Positions 30,561 through 43,729 are shown, numbered from the stretch's first letter. The stretch is 64,000 nt of DNA from Apirhabdus apintestini (GCA_033977085.1 CP138906.1:2294001-2358000), one strand, 5' to 3'. Notes: generated by a model not told the origin, from the letters alone. Numbers and translations are program-made.

Positions 30561-31340
30561 TTACTCAGGATTAGCTTCCGCTATAACCCCGGCCTTTCGT
30601 TTCTGCTTCAGTCGATAGCTCTCTCCTTTTATCTGGACTACGTGTGAGTGATGTAAGATCCGGTCCAGCATTGCCGATGTCAGGGCTGCATCACCCGCGA
30701 ACGTCTGGTCCCACTGCCCGAACGGCAGGTTAGAGGTCAGGATCATCGCGCTCTTTTCGTAACGTTTGGCAATGACCTGGAAGAACAGCTTTGCCTCTTC
30801 CTGGCTGAACGGCAGATAGCCTATTTCGTCGATGATGAGCAGTTTGGGGGCCATGACACCGCGATTGAGTGTCGTTTTGTAACGCCCCTGACGCTGGGAA
30901 GTCGACAGCTGTAACAGCAGGTCCGCTGCTGTTGTGAAGCGAACCTTGATGCCCGCCCGTACTGCCTCGTAGCCCATGGCTATCGCCAGATGTGTTTTCC
31001 CCACGCCCGAGGGGCCCAGCAACACGATGTTTTCGTTACGTTCGATGAAGCTCAGGGAACGCAGCGACTGGATTTGCTTCTGAGGTGCGCCGGTGGCGAA
31101 GGTGAAGTCGTATTCCTCGAACGTCTTCACCGCCGGGAAGGCTGCCATCCGCGTGTACATCGCCTGTTTACGCTGATGCCGGGCCAGTTTCTCCTCATGT
31201 AGCAGGTGCTCCAGGAAGTCCATATAGCTCCATTCCTGATCCACTGCCTGTTGCGACAGTGCCGGCGCCGCGCCGATAAGGCTGTCCAGACTGGAGCTGT
31301 TCAGCAAGCACCATCAGCCGTTGATGTTGTAGTTCGACCA

Positions 31341-31344
<4 letters not shown>
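30561..31344 (-). pseudogene. istB: IstB of IS21 copy 2, frameshift near the N-terminus
   Basis: An extra A near 31290 breaks the frame after about 17 residues (MMVELQHQRLMVLAEQ). Downstream the frame is open from 31307 for 248 residues, with IGAAPALSQQAVDQEWSYMD, Walker A and Walker B. If an internal start works, a nearly complete ATPase could still be made, the best surviving IstB of the three copies. Confidence 0.88.
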
Positions 31345-32362
<1,018 letters not shown>

Positions 32363-33118
32363 AAGCTCCCCTGTATTCAGAGGAGCAGATTAACCCTGGA
32401 TCAGTTTTCAACCGCTGGGGTGGATCAGTTTTGCACCGTTGGTAACATTAATGGCATCGATAGCCACTTTTATCGTACCGTCAGTGCCATTTTTAAAGCC
32501 GACGGGGCAAGACAGGCCGGAAGAGAGTTCGCGGTGAACCTGAGATTCTGTGGTACGCGCACCGATGGCACCCCAGCTCCATAAGATCGGCAACATATTG
32601 GGGCGTAATCATGTCCAGAAACTCGCCTGCCGCAGGCAAACCAGAATCATTGATATCCAGTAGCAGCTTGCGCGCAATGCGCAGGCCGTCGTTAATGCGG
32701 AAGCTGTTATCCATGTAAGGGTCATTAATCAGCCCTTTCCAGCCAACGGTGGTGCGCGGTTTTTCAAAATAAACGCGCATGACAATTTCAAGTTCATCAT
32801 GCAATTCATTACGCAGCGCCAGTAGTCGGCTCGCGTACTCTTTCGCGGCTTTAGGATCGTGAATAGAGCATGGACCAATCACCACCAGCAGACGATCGTC
32901 CTCCCCTTTTAACAGGGTGTGAATTGCCGTGCGTGCCTGTGCGACGGTTTGCGCCGCGCGTTCCGTGGCGGGAAACTTTTCCAGTAATGCTACCGGAGGA
33001 AGAAGTTCATTAATCTCTTTAATTCGGGTGTCGTCGTTCTGATAGTTCATGTTGATTCCGTAGATGCTGAAAATTCTCTTTATTGCAAGCGATCCAATCT
33101 AACGCGTCCCTATGAAGG

Positions 33119-33136
33119 TGTAAACCATGTTTTACA
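33119..33136 (-). promoter_or_regulatory. TyrR box upstream of aroG
   Basis: TGTAAA-CCATGT-TTTACA is a perfect match to the TyrR consensus TGTAAA-N6-TTTACA, 69 bases before the aroG start. E. coli aroG is repressed by TyrR with phenylalanine or tryptophan. The rest of the 33051-33369 interval shows no gene. Confidence 0.93.
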
Positions 33137-33369
33137 GACGAGATAGATTATTCCGGGATATACGCTCAAATGAAGGGGTTTGTGGCGAAAGCAGAACAAG
33201 CAGCTACACTTTCTAACTGCTAATCATGAAATTAACGCCTGAAAAAAGCATGTCATGCTGACTATTGCATATGTATTTCTTTAGTGCGTTGAATTTATAT
33301 TTTGGAGCTTACTCTTCTCACCGGTGGAACATCAGCCGGCCTAACCTCATATCCTATGGGAGTACGACG

Positions 33370-33720
33370 ATGAAACAATCAATGCGCCTTATTCTGAGCC
33401 TGGCCTTCATGTTAAGTAGCGGAGCTGCTATGGCTGCTGCAAATAATAACGGCCAGCAGAATGCTGCGGCGGATGCCGGTCAGCCTGCTCCGGGCGCGCA
33501 TGAAAACCTGCCCCCGCGCGACATCGACAATTCTCAAATTAACAATAGCGGTAGTTCATCGAACAGCGGCAGCACACTTTCCGGTGACGGAATGACAAGC
33601 GATGACGTGCATAAAAATACAATGTGTAAAGATGGGCACTGCCCGGATACCAATAAAAAAGTGCCGACGGGCGTAGATAGCCACAAAATCAATCCTAAAA
33701 CCGATGGCACCACCCAGTAA
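33370..33720 (+). CDS. ybgS: YbgS-like periplasmic protein of unknown function
   Basis: 116 residues. The signal peptide MKQSMRLILSLAFMLSSGAA ends at AMA, followed by a low-complexity Asn/Gly/Ser-rich mature part and a conserved tail (HKNTMCKDGHCPDTNKKVPT, TKTDGTTQ-like end) matching E. coli YbgS, which is a homeobox-free, acid-inducible periplasmic protein of unknown role. ATG 33370 follows GGGAG; the longer in-frame start at 33265 has no ribosome site. It lies between aroG and zitB as in E. coli. Intact. Confidence 0.9.
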   Translation: MKQSMRLILSLAFMLSSGAAMAAANNNGQQNAAADAGQPAPGAHENLPPRDIDNSQINNSGSSSNSGSTLSGDGMTSDDVHKNTMCKDGHCPDTNKKVPTGVDSHKINPKTDGTTQ

Positions 33721-33724
33721 CTGA

Positions 33725-33745
33725 GAGGGGCGACAGCCCCCTTAT
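33725..33745 (+). terminator. Terminator after ybgS
   Basis: GGGGC-GACA-GCCCC stem followed by CTTAT, a few bases after the ybgS stop; the short T-run makes it weak. Confidence 0.6.
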
Positions 33746-33819
33746 CGCAAAATAATCATTAACAATCTATTCTTTCGCAGGCAATAATAGTCCTTCATTA
33801 GGCTACCTACATAAACACT

Positions 33820-34754
33820 ATGGCGCACTCTCACTCGCATCATTCAGATGCTCCAACGCACGGCAATACGCGTCGACTCTTCCTTGCATTCGCCATTACT
33901 GCCGCATTTATGGTGGCGGAAATTATTGGCGGCCTGGTTTCTGGCTCCTTAGCACTACTGGCTGACGCCGGGCACATGCTTACGGATGCGGCAGCGCTAC
34001 TGGTGGCACTGCTGGCAGTGCACTTCGCGCGCCGCCCGCCAAATGCCAGCCATACTTTCGGCTGGCTGCGTTTAACTACGCTCGCTGCATTCGTTAACGC
34101 GATTGCGCTGGTGGTTATCACTATTCTTATTGTCTGGGAGGCGATCGCGCGCTTCTATCATCCCCAGCCCGTCGCCGGGGGATGATGTTAATTATCGCTT
34201 TTGCCGGCCTTGTCGCGAATATATTCTCTTTCTGGGTACTCCATCATGATAACGAAGAAAGCAATATAAACGTTCGCGCGGCCGCACTGCACGTACTAGG
34301 CGATTTGTTAGGTTCTGTGGGAGCCATTGTCGCGGCTTTCGTTATTCTCTGGACCGGCTGGACGCCTATCGATCCCTTGCTTTCTATTCTGGTGTCGTGT
34401 TTGGTGCTGCGCAGTGCGTGGCGGCTATTAAAAGAAAGTGTGAATGAGCTACTGGAAGGCGCACCGGGCGCGATTGATATTACCGCGTTAAAGAAGCGCC
34501 TGAGCGGCACTATTCCAGAAGTGCGTAATATCCATCACGTTCATCTCTGGCTGGTAGGTGAACAGCCGCTAATGACGCTGCACGTTCAGGTTATTCCTCC
34601 GCACGATCATGATGAGCTACTGGAACGCATCCATCATTTTCTCGCCCACGAATATCAGATAGCGCACGCTACCGTGCAGATGGAGTATCAACCCTGCGGC
34701 GTTGAAGACTGTAAGTTAGGTACCAGCGCTTCTTCACCGCATCATCATCACTAA
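33820..34754 (+). pseudogene. zitB: Zinc transporter ZitB (CDF family), one frameshift
   Basis: Proton-coupled zinc exporter of the inner membrane. The His-rich N-terminus MAHSHSHHSD is followed by membrane helices. The metal-site motif LLADAGHMLTDAAALL carries the H-x-x-x-D zinc ligands, and the partner helix has ALHVLGDLLGSVGAIVAA. A shift in the G-run near 34180 (HPQPVAG then MMLIIAFAGLVANI) splits the protein at helix 4. The second half is open for 190 residues, with the cytoplasmic domain IHHVHLWLVGEQPLMTLHVQ and a His-rich end SSPHHHH. Convergent with pnuC. Confidence 0.92.
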
Positions 34755-34758
34755 TGAT

Positions 34759-35464
34759 TCAGCGCGCGTGAACTATGTTCGCGCGCGCTTTTATCCACAC
34801 CCGACAGCCATTCAGAGCGATAAATAGAAGTATCAGATATTCCAGCGCCATTACCCACACGCCCTGCAAGGCAAAGATGCCGATGCTGATTACGTTAACT
34901 ACCGCCCATAATAACCAATTTTCCACGTATTTACGCGTCATTAAAATCATAGCGACAATGGACAGTACCATCATACAGGCATCCCAAAACGGGAAAGCAT
35001 CGGGTGCCAATACAGGTGCGGCAACGTTGATGCCAAAGGCATGCAGTATCGCCAGCGTAGCACGTGAAAGCCATGCAAAAAGAGGATCGATTCCTGTCGC
35101 CACCAGCGCAATGGCCAGTATGCTTCCGCCGCCCCATATCATCGCCGCTGGTCGTGATAACCAGCGAATTTTTAGGAGCGCCTGTTGCTGGCTCTGGCGC
35201 GACCACGCGTACCAGCCATAAACATTGGCACCAAAGAAAAAGAGCTGCAGCAGCAGGCTGGCATAGAGTTGGATCTGGAAAAATATGACGGCAAAAAGCA
35301 CTACATTAATGATCCCAAACAGATAGTTGATTAACTTCTCGTAGCTCGCAAGCCAGATACAAATCAGGCCTGCCGGGTACCAATAGCTTCAATCCACGAA
35401 ACAGGATACCCACCGGCTCCTGGCGGAATGTTCAGCATAATATTTTGGGTACTAAAAAATCCAT
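34759..35464 (-). pseudogene. pnuC: Nicotinamide riboside transporter PnuC, two frameshifts
   Basis: Inner-membrane facilitator for nicotinamide riboside, an NAD precursor. ATG 35464 starts MDFF; one T is missing in the first T-run (35455-35460), after which the frame reads STQNIMLNIPPGAGGYPVSW. A second shift near 35378 leads to GLICIWLASYEKLINYLFGI. From 35301 the frame is open with FFQIQLYASLLLQLFFFGAN, the NAM-binding WxxW-type YGWYAWSRQ and FPFWDACMMVLSIVAMILM. In E. coli this gene follows nadA; no nadA is seen upstream here. Confidence 0.9.
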
Positions 35465-35978
35465 ATTGACCTCAGCGCCAGCGGTGTGCTTTAAGTTGGG
35501 AAAACGCCAATCATCTAACTGCGTACACGTGAAGCGAGCCGCGCTCGCCCATTTAGACCTGAATGGTGATTAACGCTCAGGTTGCAATGGCATTAAACTG
35601 TTAAGCGCGCTTCCCTGTATCTCATTTAAACAAATTATTTGCCACATGTTTATCACAGTAAACAATATTAAATATAAAAGCGTTTTTATACGGAATTTCT
35701 CTTACTAAGTTTTCTATAGAAAACCCGGCAGCGCAAATAAATTAACGCACACTCATACCGGGCGCGGCCGGAGTAAATATAGACTGAGCTCCCGCTGAGG
35801 TGGTACCCGGAATGTAGCTAAGGGGCAGACTGGCAGTAAATCATCCATTGCAACAATTCATGCAACTATTAGCGCGCGCTCAAGAAGCGATGGCAGGGTG
35901 ATTAATCGGAAGGCAGTGCGGTAACGTCATACAAAATAATGGATAACCGGCTTGTGGGGCTTAACTAAAAATTTCCGC
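35465..35978. other. Interval where nadA would be expected; no gene seen
   Basis: About 510 bases upstream of pnuC with no open frame resembling quinolinate synthase (no CxGxxC-type or signature motifs on either strand) and no other recognisable gene. It ends where the 154-bp array begins. Confidence 0.6.
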
Positions 35979-36154
35979 AGCGCCTTTAGGGCGCTTTTTA
36001 CACTGGTGGGTCGTGCAGGATGACTCGCTGCGCTCGCCCTTTGGGCCATCGCCGCAGGCGGCGATGTTTGTTACCAACGGTGCAAAACTGATCCACCCCA
36101 GCGGTTGAAAACTGATCCAGGGGTTAATCTGCTCCTCTGAATACAGGGGAGCTT

Positions 36155-37173
<1,019 letters not shown>

Positions 37174-37177
<4 letters not shown>

Positions 37178-37956
37178 TGGTCGAACTACAACATCAACGG
37201 CTGATGGTGCTTGCTGAACAGCCCAGCTGGACAGCCTTATCGGCGCGGCGCCGGCACTGTCGCAACAGGCAGTGGATCAGGAATGGAGCTATATGGACTT
37301 CCCGGAGCACCTGCTACATGAGGAGAAACTGGCCCGGCATCAGCGTAAACAGGCGATGTACACGCGGATGGCAGCCTTCCCGGCGGTGAAGACGTTCGAG
37401 GAATACGACTTCACCTTCGCCACCGGCGCACCTCAGAAGCAAATCCAGTCGCTGCGTTCCCTGAGCTTCATCGAACGTAACGAAAACATCGTGTTGCTGG
37501 GCCCCTCGGGCGTGGGGAAAACACATCTGGCGATAGCCATGGGCTACGAGGCAGTACGGGCGGGCATCAAGGTTCGCTTCACAACAGCAGCGGACCTGCT
37601 GTTACAGCTCGTCGACTTCCCAGCGTCAGGGGCGTTACAAAACGACACTCAATCGCGGTGTCATGGCCCCCAAACTGCTCATCATCGACGAAATAGGCTA
37701 TCTGCCGTTCAGCCAGGAAGAGGCAAAGCTGTTCTTCCAGGTCATTGCCAAACGTTACGAAAAGAGCGCGATGATCCTGACCTCTAACCTGCCGTTCGGG
37801 CAGTGGGACCAGACGTTCGCGGGTGATGCAGCCCTGACATCGGCAATGCTGGACCGGATCTTACATCACTCACACGTAGTCCAGATAAAAGGAGAGAGCT
37901 ATCGACTGAAGCAGAAACGAAAGGCCGGGGTTATAGCGGAAGCTAATCCTGAGTAA
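37174..37956 (+). pseudogene. istB: IstB of IS21 copy 3, two frameshifts
   Basis: ATG 37174 overlaps the istA stop. One base is missing near 37222 and one is extra near 37611, the latter between Walker A (GPSGVGKTH) and Walker B (LLIIDEIGYLPF). There is also a Leu-to-Pro change (YMDFPEHLL). Likely inactive. Confidence 0.88.
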
Positions 37957-38888
37957 GCAAGGTGGATCAATATTAGACCGTTGGTGGTGACGGTAAGTGG
38001 ATCACTTTTTACCCGTTGTTGACAATGTTGTCTCACTGCGCTCGACCCGAACCTGCTGCAGCTTCGAATCGTTACAAACTGCGCATAGTAAAAAGCGCCT
38101 TTAGGGCGCTTTTTACATTGGTGGGTCGTGCAGGATGACTCGCTGCGCTCGCCCTTTGGGCCATCGCCGCAGGCGGCGATGTTGTCTCACTGTGTTCGAC
38201 CCGAACCTGCTGCAGCTTCGAATCGTTACAAACTGCGCATAGTAAAAAGCGCCTTTGGGGCGCTTTTTACATTGGTGGGTCGTGCAGGATGACTCGCTGC
38301 GCTCACCCTTCGGGCCGTCGCCGCAGGCGGCGCCGTTGTCTCACTGCGCTCGACCCGAACCTGCTGCAGCTTCGAATCGTTACAAACTGCGCATAGCAAA
38401 AAGCGCCTTTAGGGCGCTTTTTACACTGGTGGGTCGTGCAGGATGACTCGCTGCGCTCGCCCTTTGGGCCATCGCCGCAGGCGGCGATGTTGTCTCACTG
38501 TGTTCGACCCGAACCTGCTGCAGCTTCGAATCGTTACAAACTGCGCATAGTAAAAAGCGCCTTTGGGGCGCTTTTTACATTGGTGGGTCGTGCAGGATGA
38601 CTCGCTGCGCTCACCCTTCGGGCCGTCGCCGCAGGCGGCGCCGTTGTCTCACTGCGCTCGACCCGAACCTGCTGCAGCTTCGAATCGTTACAAACTGCGC
38701 ATAGCAAAAAGCGCCTTTAGGGCGCTTTTTACACTGGTGGGTCGTGCAGGATGACTCGCTGCGCTCGCCCTTCGGGCCATCGCCGCAGGCGGCGATGTTG
38801 TCTCACTGCGCTCGACCCGAACCTGCTGCAGTTTCGAATCGTTACAAACTGCGCATAGTAAAAAGCGCCTTTAGGGCGCTTTTTACAT

Positions 38889-38964
38889 TGGTGGGTCGTG
38901 CAGGATTCGAACCTGCGACCAATTGATTAAAAGTCAACTGCTCTACCAACTGAGCTAACGACCC
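38889..38964 (-). tRNA. tRNA-Lys (UUU)
   Basis: 76 bases with encoded CCA. Acceptor GGGTCGT, T-arm GCAGGTTCGAATCCTGC and anticodon TTT in GACTTTTAATC. It is the most distal tRNA of the minus-strand cluster, and its 3' tail seeds the 154-bp array. Confidence 0.97.
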
Positions 38965-39074
38965 AAAATACTACGCTAATTACAATATCGGGGAGATTCA
39001 GTTAAGCATCCCAAAGAACTTCCGCAAAAGCGGTATATCTTTCATGGATTAGACTCGCTTTCCACCGCTGCGAG

Positions 39075-39150
39075 TGGTGGGTCGTGCAGGATTCGAACCT
39101 GCGACCAATTGATTAAAAGTCAACTGCTCTACCAACTGAGCTAACGACCC
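39075..39150 (-). tRNA. tRNA-Lys (UUU)
   Basis: Identical in sequence to the neighbouring tRNA-Lys copies, CCA encoded. The spacer to the next Lys gene is duplicated with its partner, consistent with unequal crossover within the cluster. Confidence 0.97.
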
Positions 39151-39260
39151 AACATACTATGCTAATTGCAATACTGGGGGAGATCAGATAAACATCCCAA
39201 AGGGCTTCCGCCAATGCGGTATATCTTTCACTGTTTAGACTCGCTTTCCACCGCTGCGAG

Positions 39261-39336
39261 TGGTGGGTCGTGCAGGATTCGAACCTGCGACCAATTGATT
39301 AAAAGTCAACTGCTCTACCAACTGAGCTAACGACCC
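39261..39336 (-). tRNA. tRNA-Lys (UUU)
   Basis: 76-base cloverleaf with encoded CCA, anticodon TTT. Four bases separate it from tRNA-Val, as in a single precursor. Confidence 0.97.
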
Positions 39337-39340
39337 AATG

Positions 39341-39416
39341 TGGTGGGTGATGACGGGATCGAACCGCCGACCCCCTCCTTGTAAGGGAGGTGCTCTCCCG
39401 GCTGAGCTAATCACCC
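39341..39416 (-). tRNA. tRNA-Val (UAC)
   Basis: GGGTGATTAGCTCAG start, anticodon TAC in CCCTTACAAGG, T-arm GGCGGTTCGATCCCGTC, CCA encoded. Matches the valT-type genes of the E. coli lysT-valT cluster. Confidence 0.97.
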
Positions 39417-39437
39417 ACGGAACTGCTTTTGGTTGAG

Positions 39438-39513
39438 TGGTGGGTCGTGCAGGATTCGAACCTGCGACCAATTGATTAAAAGTCAACTGCTCTACCAACT
39501 GAGCTAACGACCC
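39438..39513 (-). tRNA. tRNA-Lys (UUU)
   Basis: First gene of the minus-strand tRNA transcript, same sequence as the other Lys copies. The order Lys-Val-Lys-Lys-Lys is a reduced form of the seven-gene E. coli lysT-lysQ cluster downstream of cpoB. Confidence 0.97.
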
Positions 39514-39590
39514 ACTTTGCTACCGATCCCGCAATGGAATAACCCTCGGCAACGGCGGCATATATTACTGGTTTGAGATTTCAGCGCAAC

Positions 39591-39624
39591 AAAAAAATTG
39601 CCTGGCCGTACTTAACCGGTCAGG
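39591..39624 (-). terminator. Terminator of the pal-cpoB transcript
   Basis: On the minus strand, CCTGACCG...CGGCCAGG stem followed by CAATTTTTTT, about 50 bases after the cpoB stop. Confidence 0.8.
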
Positions 39625-39675
39625 ATTCATGCGTTGCGCCCAGAAAAACGGCGCTCGCAAACCGAAACGAATCTC

Positions 39676-40472
39676 TTACAAAGCATCAATCCGCTTTTGC
39701 GCCATTTTTGCGCCGCTGCTGCCAGGATATTTTGCCATAACCTGTTGATAAACGGCTTTTGCTTTCGCTGAATCGCCTTTATCCTGCATGATGACGCCAA
39801 CTTTATACATTGCATCCGAAGCTTTAGGCGACTTCGGCCAGTTTTTTACCACCAGAGCAAAATAGTGTGCTGCATCGTCTTTTTGCCCCTTGTTATAGCT
39901 AAGCTGGCCAAGCCAATAGTTTGCGTTAGGCTGAAAAGTTGAGTCAGGATATTTCTTTACAAACCCCTGAAAAGCGCTAATTGCCTCATCCTGGTGCGAT
40001 TTATCCTGAACCAGTGCGAAGGCTGCATTATAATCTGCGTTCGCATCACCGCTTTGAATGGCGGTGCCAGCTTTGCTTTCAGGCGTTGCTGCCTGCGCGG
40101 AAGGTGCCTGAGCGCCTGCATCCGCTGGCGCATTCGGTTCTCCGTTTTTCCCGGTAGAATCCCCCGCTTTCAGGCTGTCCATTTGCAATAAGATTTGTTT
40201 CTGGCGCTCAACGACCTGGCTAAGCTGATACTGACTTTCCTGTATCTGCCCCCGAAGTGAATCAATATCTGATTGATTATCAGAAAGTTGCTGCTGAAGT
40301 TGCGTTAATAATTGGCTATGTGCATTTGAGATACGCTCAAGCTGCGTTACGCGATCTTCCGTTGATCCTGAACCTATGCTTCCAATCGCTGCCTGTGCAT
40401 AAGCGGCCCAGGGGCCGCTATGCCAACAAGCAACGTCAGACTCAATGCGTGATATCTGAAATTACCGCTCAT
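39676..40472 (-). pseudogene. cpoB: Cell division coordinator CpoB (YbgF), one frameshift
   Basis: Periplasmic TPR protein that binds TolA and couples peptidoglycan synthesis by PBP1B to outer-membrane constriction. ATG 40472 starts MSGNFRYHALSLTLLVGIAA, and a missing base in a C/G run near 40412 follows the signal peptide core. The next frame carries the coiled-coil trimerisation region (STEDRVTQLERISNAHSQLL, DNQSDIDSLRGQIQESQ). The C-terminal TPR domain is intact: DYNAAFALVQDKSHQDEAIS, PNANYWLGQLSYNKGQKDDA and KASDAMYKVGVIMQDKGDSA. Last gene of the tol-pal cluster. Confidence 0.93.
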
Positions 40473-40481
40473 ACTTCTCTC

Positions 40482-41021
40482 TTAATAAACCAATACGGCA
40501 CGACGGTTTTTCGCATACGCGGCTGCATCGTGACCCAATACTGCAGGTTTTTCTTTACCGTAGGAAACAATGGCCATTTGGTCGGCTGAAACGCCTTTGC
40601 CCTGTAGGTACATTTTAACGGCATTAGCGCGACGCTCGCCCAATGCGATGTTGTATTCCGGGGTACCGCGCTCATCCGCGTGCCCTTCGATGGTCACTTT
40701 GTAAGACGGATTGCTGCGCAAAAACGCCGCATGCGCATCCAGCATTGCCGCAAATTCAGAACTAACGTCGTAGCTGTCATAACCGAAATAGACGATGTTG
40801 TTCTGCTGCAGTTGCTGCATCTGCAGGCGCGCCTGTTCATCGGCAGACGTATTACCGTTGCCCGCGCCGCTCCCGTCAGCTCCCATTCCCGTACCTGCGC
40901 CCATCATTCCGCCGCCAGCGCCGCTCTGGTCATTGTCAGCGCTTTTATTGGAACTACAGGCCGCAATCGCCATTACAGGCAGCGCCAGCATCAACCCTTT
41001 CAGCACTTTATTCAATCGCAT
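40482..41021 (-). CDS. pal: Peptidoglycan-associated lipoprotein Pal
   Basis: Outer-membrane lipoprotein that ties the outer membrane to peptidoglycan and interacts with TolB. 179 residues, slightly longer than E. coli (173) because of a Gly/Met-rich linker GGGMMGAGTGMGADGSG. The lipobox IAAC (Cys22) and the OmpA-like domain with IEGHADERGTPEYNIALGER (peptidoglycan-binding Asp and Arg) are present. It lies 33 bases after tolB. Intact. Confidence 0.98.
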   Translation of the reverse strand: MRLNKVLKGLMLALPVMAIAACSSNKSADNDQSGAGGGMMGAGTGMGADGSGAGNGNTSADEQARLQMQQLQQNNIVYFGYDSYDVSSEFAAMLDAHAAFLRSNPSYKVTIEGHADERGTPEYNIALGERRANAVKMYLQGKGVSADQMAIVSYGKEKPAVLGHDAAAYAKNRRAVLVY

Positions 41022-41053
41022 GTTTGGATCCTTAACTCATCACAGTATTGTTA

Positions 41054-42345
41054 TCAGAGATACGGCGACCATGCCGGGAATTTAACCTGGCCATCAGTTG
41101 CCGGGAGACGCGCTTTAAAACGCCCGTCGGTTGAAACCAGATTCAGCACGGATCCCATCCCCTGAGAAGATCTGTAGATAACCATTGTGCCGTTCGGTGC
41201 CAGACTTGGCGTTTCATCCAGCATCGTGGAGGATAACGTTTGTACGCCTCCCGTAGCCAGATCCTGTTTGGTAATATGCTGTTGCCCATTATTTGAGCTC
41301 ACCATTACCATAAATTTACCGTCGCTGCTGACGTCAGTGTCCTGATTCTGGGCGCCTTCCCAGGTCAGACGCTGCGCAGCACCGCCGTTAACGTTGACTT
41401 TATATACCTGAGGACGCCCAGCCTGATCGGAGGTAAATGCCAGGTTCTGGCTGTCCGGGAACCAGGAGGGCTCAGTATTATTGCTACGTCCGTTAGTCAC
41501 CTGTCTGATCTGTCCTGAAGCGATATCCATCACATACAGATTCAGGCTACCGGTTTTGGATAACGCAAAGGCGAGCTTCGAGCCATCAGGCGAGAACGCA
41601 GGCGCACCGTTGTGACGAGGGAATGAAGCCACCTGCCGCACGGCACCGTTAGACAACGTCTGGATAACCAGCGCGGAACGCCCGCTCTCAAAGGTGACAT
41701 AGGCAACTTTACTGCCGTCCGGAGACCAGGCTGGAGACATAAGCGGCTGCGCGGAACGATGCACGACAAACTGATTGTAGCCATCGTAATCGGCAACGCG
41801 AAGTTCATAAGGAAACTGGCCGCCATTGGTTTGCACCACATAGGCGAGACGCGTCCTAAAAGCCCCTTTGATACCCGTAAGCTTTTGAAAAACCTCATCG
41901 CTTGCGGTGTGAGCGGCATAGCGCAACCACTGTTTGCCTATTTTATAGCTATTTTGTGACAGTACCGTACCAGGTGCACCGCCGGTATCGACCAATTGAT
42001 AAGCTACCGTGTAGCTGCCATCCGGATTAGGTGAAATTTGCCCGACCACGACGGCATCAATACCCAACGCTGACCATTCCTGGGCTGGACTTCCTGCGCA
42101 TTACCCGGCTGCTGTGGTAAACGCGCGCGATCCAACGGGTTAAATTTCCCACTATTACGCAAATCAGCGGCAACAATATCTCCGATATCTTCAGGCGCCG
42201 CGCCCTGGCCCGCCCACTTAAAGGGCGCAACACCGATTGGACGCGCATAGTCAACGCCCTGGGTGATTTCAATGCGTACTTCCGCATGCAGGACTGCAGC
42301 CCACAGCATCAGAAAACTTAATGCAATTCGTAATGCCTGCTTCAT
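41054..42345 (-). pseudogene. tolB: Tol-Pal system protein TolB, one frameshift
   Basis: Periplasmic beta-propeller protein linking Pal and TolA. A signal peptide (LRIALSFLMLWAAVLHA) and mature EVRIEITQGVDYARPIGVAP are followed by a shift near 42088 (after AQEVQP). From there the frame is open for 337 residues, with SPDGSKVAYVTFESGRSALV, FSPDGSKLAFALSKTGSLNL and DSQNLAFTSDQAGRPQVYKV (propeller blades), ending VKFPAWSPYL. The single lesion falls in the N-terminal domain. Confidence 0.94.
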
Positions 42346-42546
42346 TTTATCTCCCTTACCCAGGCCAATAGCGGCCCCTGATAATGTTCAGCTTTACATC
42401 CCTGCGCGGATATCCGCGCCGACGCAATAACGACTAACAATACCGTATTCTGCAAGTCACTGGAGCAGTTATAGCAGAACCTCGAGCCCGGCGTGACAAC
42501 CAAATGTGTAATCAGCCTCTTAAGTAACTTTAAACTTATCTACGGT

Positions 42547-43691
42547 TTAAAAATCCAACGGCGCGTTTTTGAAGATTTCATATATGGCCTGAGTTGGAGG
42601 TTTCGGCATATGCGCCTGACGCGCCGCTGCCAGCGCGGCCTGGCATAGGGCAGCGTCTCCACCTTCTGACTGGATATTCAATAACAAACCATCCGGCGCC
42701 AGTTTAATGCGCAGCGTACAGGTTTTGCCCGCATAAGAAGAAGAGTCGTAAAATTTACTCTCAATTGCAGATTTAATTTGCGCTGCATAACTGTTTATCT
42801 CAGCGCCAGAAGCCCCGTTATTTTTTGCATTTCCCTGCCCGGCCGCTCCAGAATTATTCTGTTTCGTGCCACCGCCGCTTTTCGGCGCATTCTTACCCGA
42901 GCTAAGGTCTCCGAGCAAATCATCGACGCCCTGAGCGTCCGCTTTGGCGGCAGCCTCTTTTCGGCAGCCGCTTTACTTGCCGCTGCTTTCTCTGCCGCCT
43001 TTTTCTCTGCGGCCGCTTTTGCTGCGGCTTTTTCTCCGCCGCCGCTTTTACGGCAGCCGCCTTTTCCGCGGCCGCTTTTTCGGCAGCGGCTTTCTCAGCG
43101 GCTGCCTGTGCGATGGCTTTCTTTTCTGCTTCCTGGCTCGCTTTTTTGCCGCCTCTTCCTGAGCTTTCTTTTGCGCCGCAGCGTTTTTAGCCGCCGCTTC
43201 TTCAGCCTGCTTTTTAGCCTGTTCTGCCGCAGCCTGTTTAGCTTTTACCTCAGCGTCAGCTTTCGCGCGGGCATCCGCCTCGGCTTTTTCTTTGGCTTCA
43301 GCCTGCGCCTTTGCTTCTGCCACCGCTTTTTCCTGGGCAGCTTTTTCCTGAGCGGCCTGTTCTGCCAGTTTTGCTGCTGGAGCGCTTTCTCCTGCGCTTC
43401 CCGGCGCGCCTGCTCCTGCGCTTTTTGCCGCGCCTCTTCCTGTGCCCGCTGTTTGCTCTGCTCAGCGGCCTGGCGAGCGCTGGCCTGTTGCTTGCTTTCA
43501 TACTGCTGAACAACAGCGCCAGAATCGACCATCACGGCATCAATGGCCGAACCGCCTCCGCCGCCAGCGGCTTCATCCATATGCTCGTCAAACGAAGCCC
43601 AGATAAGCAACGCAACCAGCAAGATATGCAGCACGGCCGAAATAGCTATCGCCCGCTTTAGCTTCGTATTTTCTTCGGTTGCCTTAGACAC
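42547..43691 (-). pseudogene. tolA: TolA, several frameshifts in the Ala/Lys-rich stalk
   Basis: Inner-membrane protein whose long helix spans the periplasm to link TolQR energy to Pal/TolB. Domain I has one membrane helix (AIAISAVLHILLVALLIWAS) after a short cytoplasmic start. Domain II is a long Ala/Lys/Glu/Gln coiled region with at least three shifts (about 43375, 43140 and 43030), the sort of repeated sequence where indels are frequent. Domain III is intact: IKSAIESKFYDSSSYAGKTC, IKLAPDGLLLNIQSEGG and the end IYEIFKNAPLDF. Length joined is about 380 residues, near the family norm. Confidence 0.93.
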
Positions 43692-43729
43692 CCTGATTCC
43701 TCAAAACTGTTCGGCCCATCTTTAACGCC

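Noticed and set aside
38255..38926. Repeated 60-63 codon plus-strand frames in the 154-bp array
   Set aside because: They run antisense to the tRNA transcript, include the tRNA tail and hairpin, and shift frame between copies because 154 is not a multiple of 3. No ribosome site fits.
39235..39498. 87-codon minus-strand frame with repeated VEQLTFNQLVAGSNPARPT
   Set aside because: It is the conceptual translation of three tRNA genes, a common false gene.
42778..43509. 243-codon plus-strand frame very rich in Phe, Leu, Ser
   Set aside because: Antisense shadow of the Ala/Lys/Glu-rich stalk of tolA.
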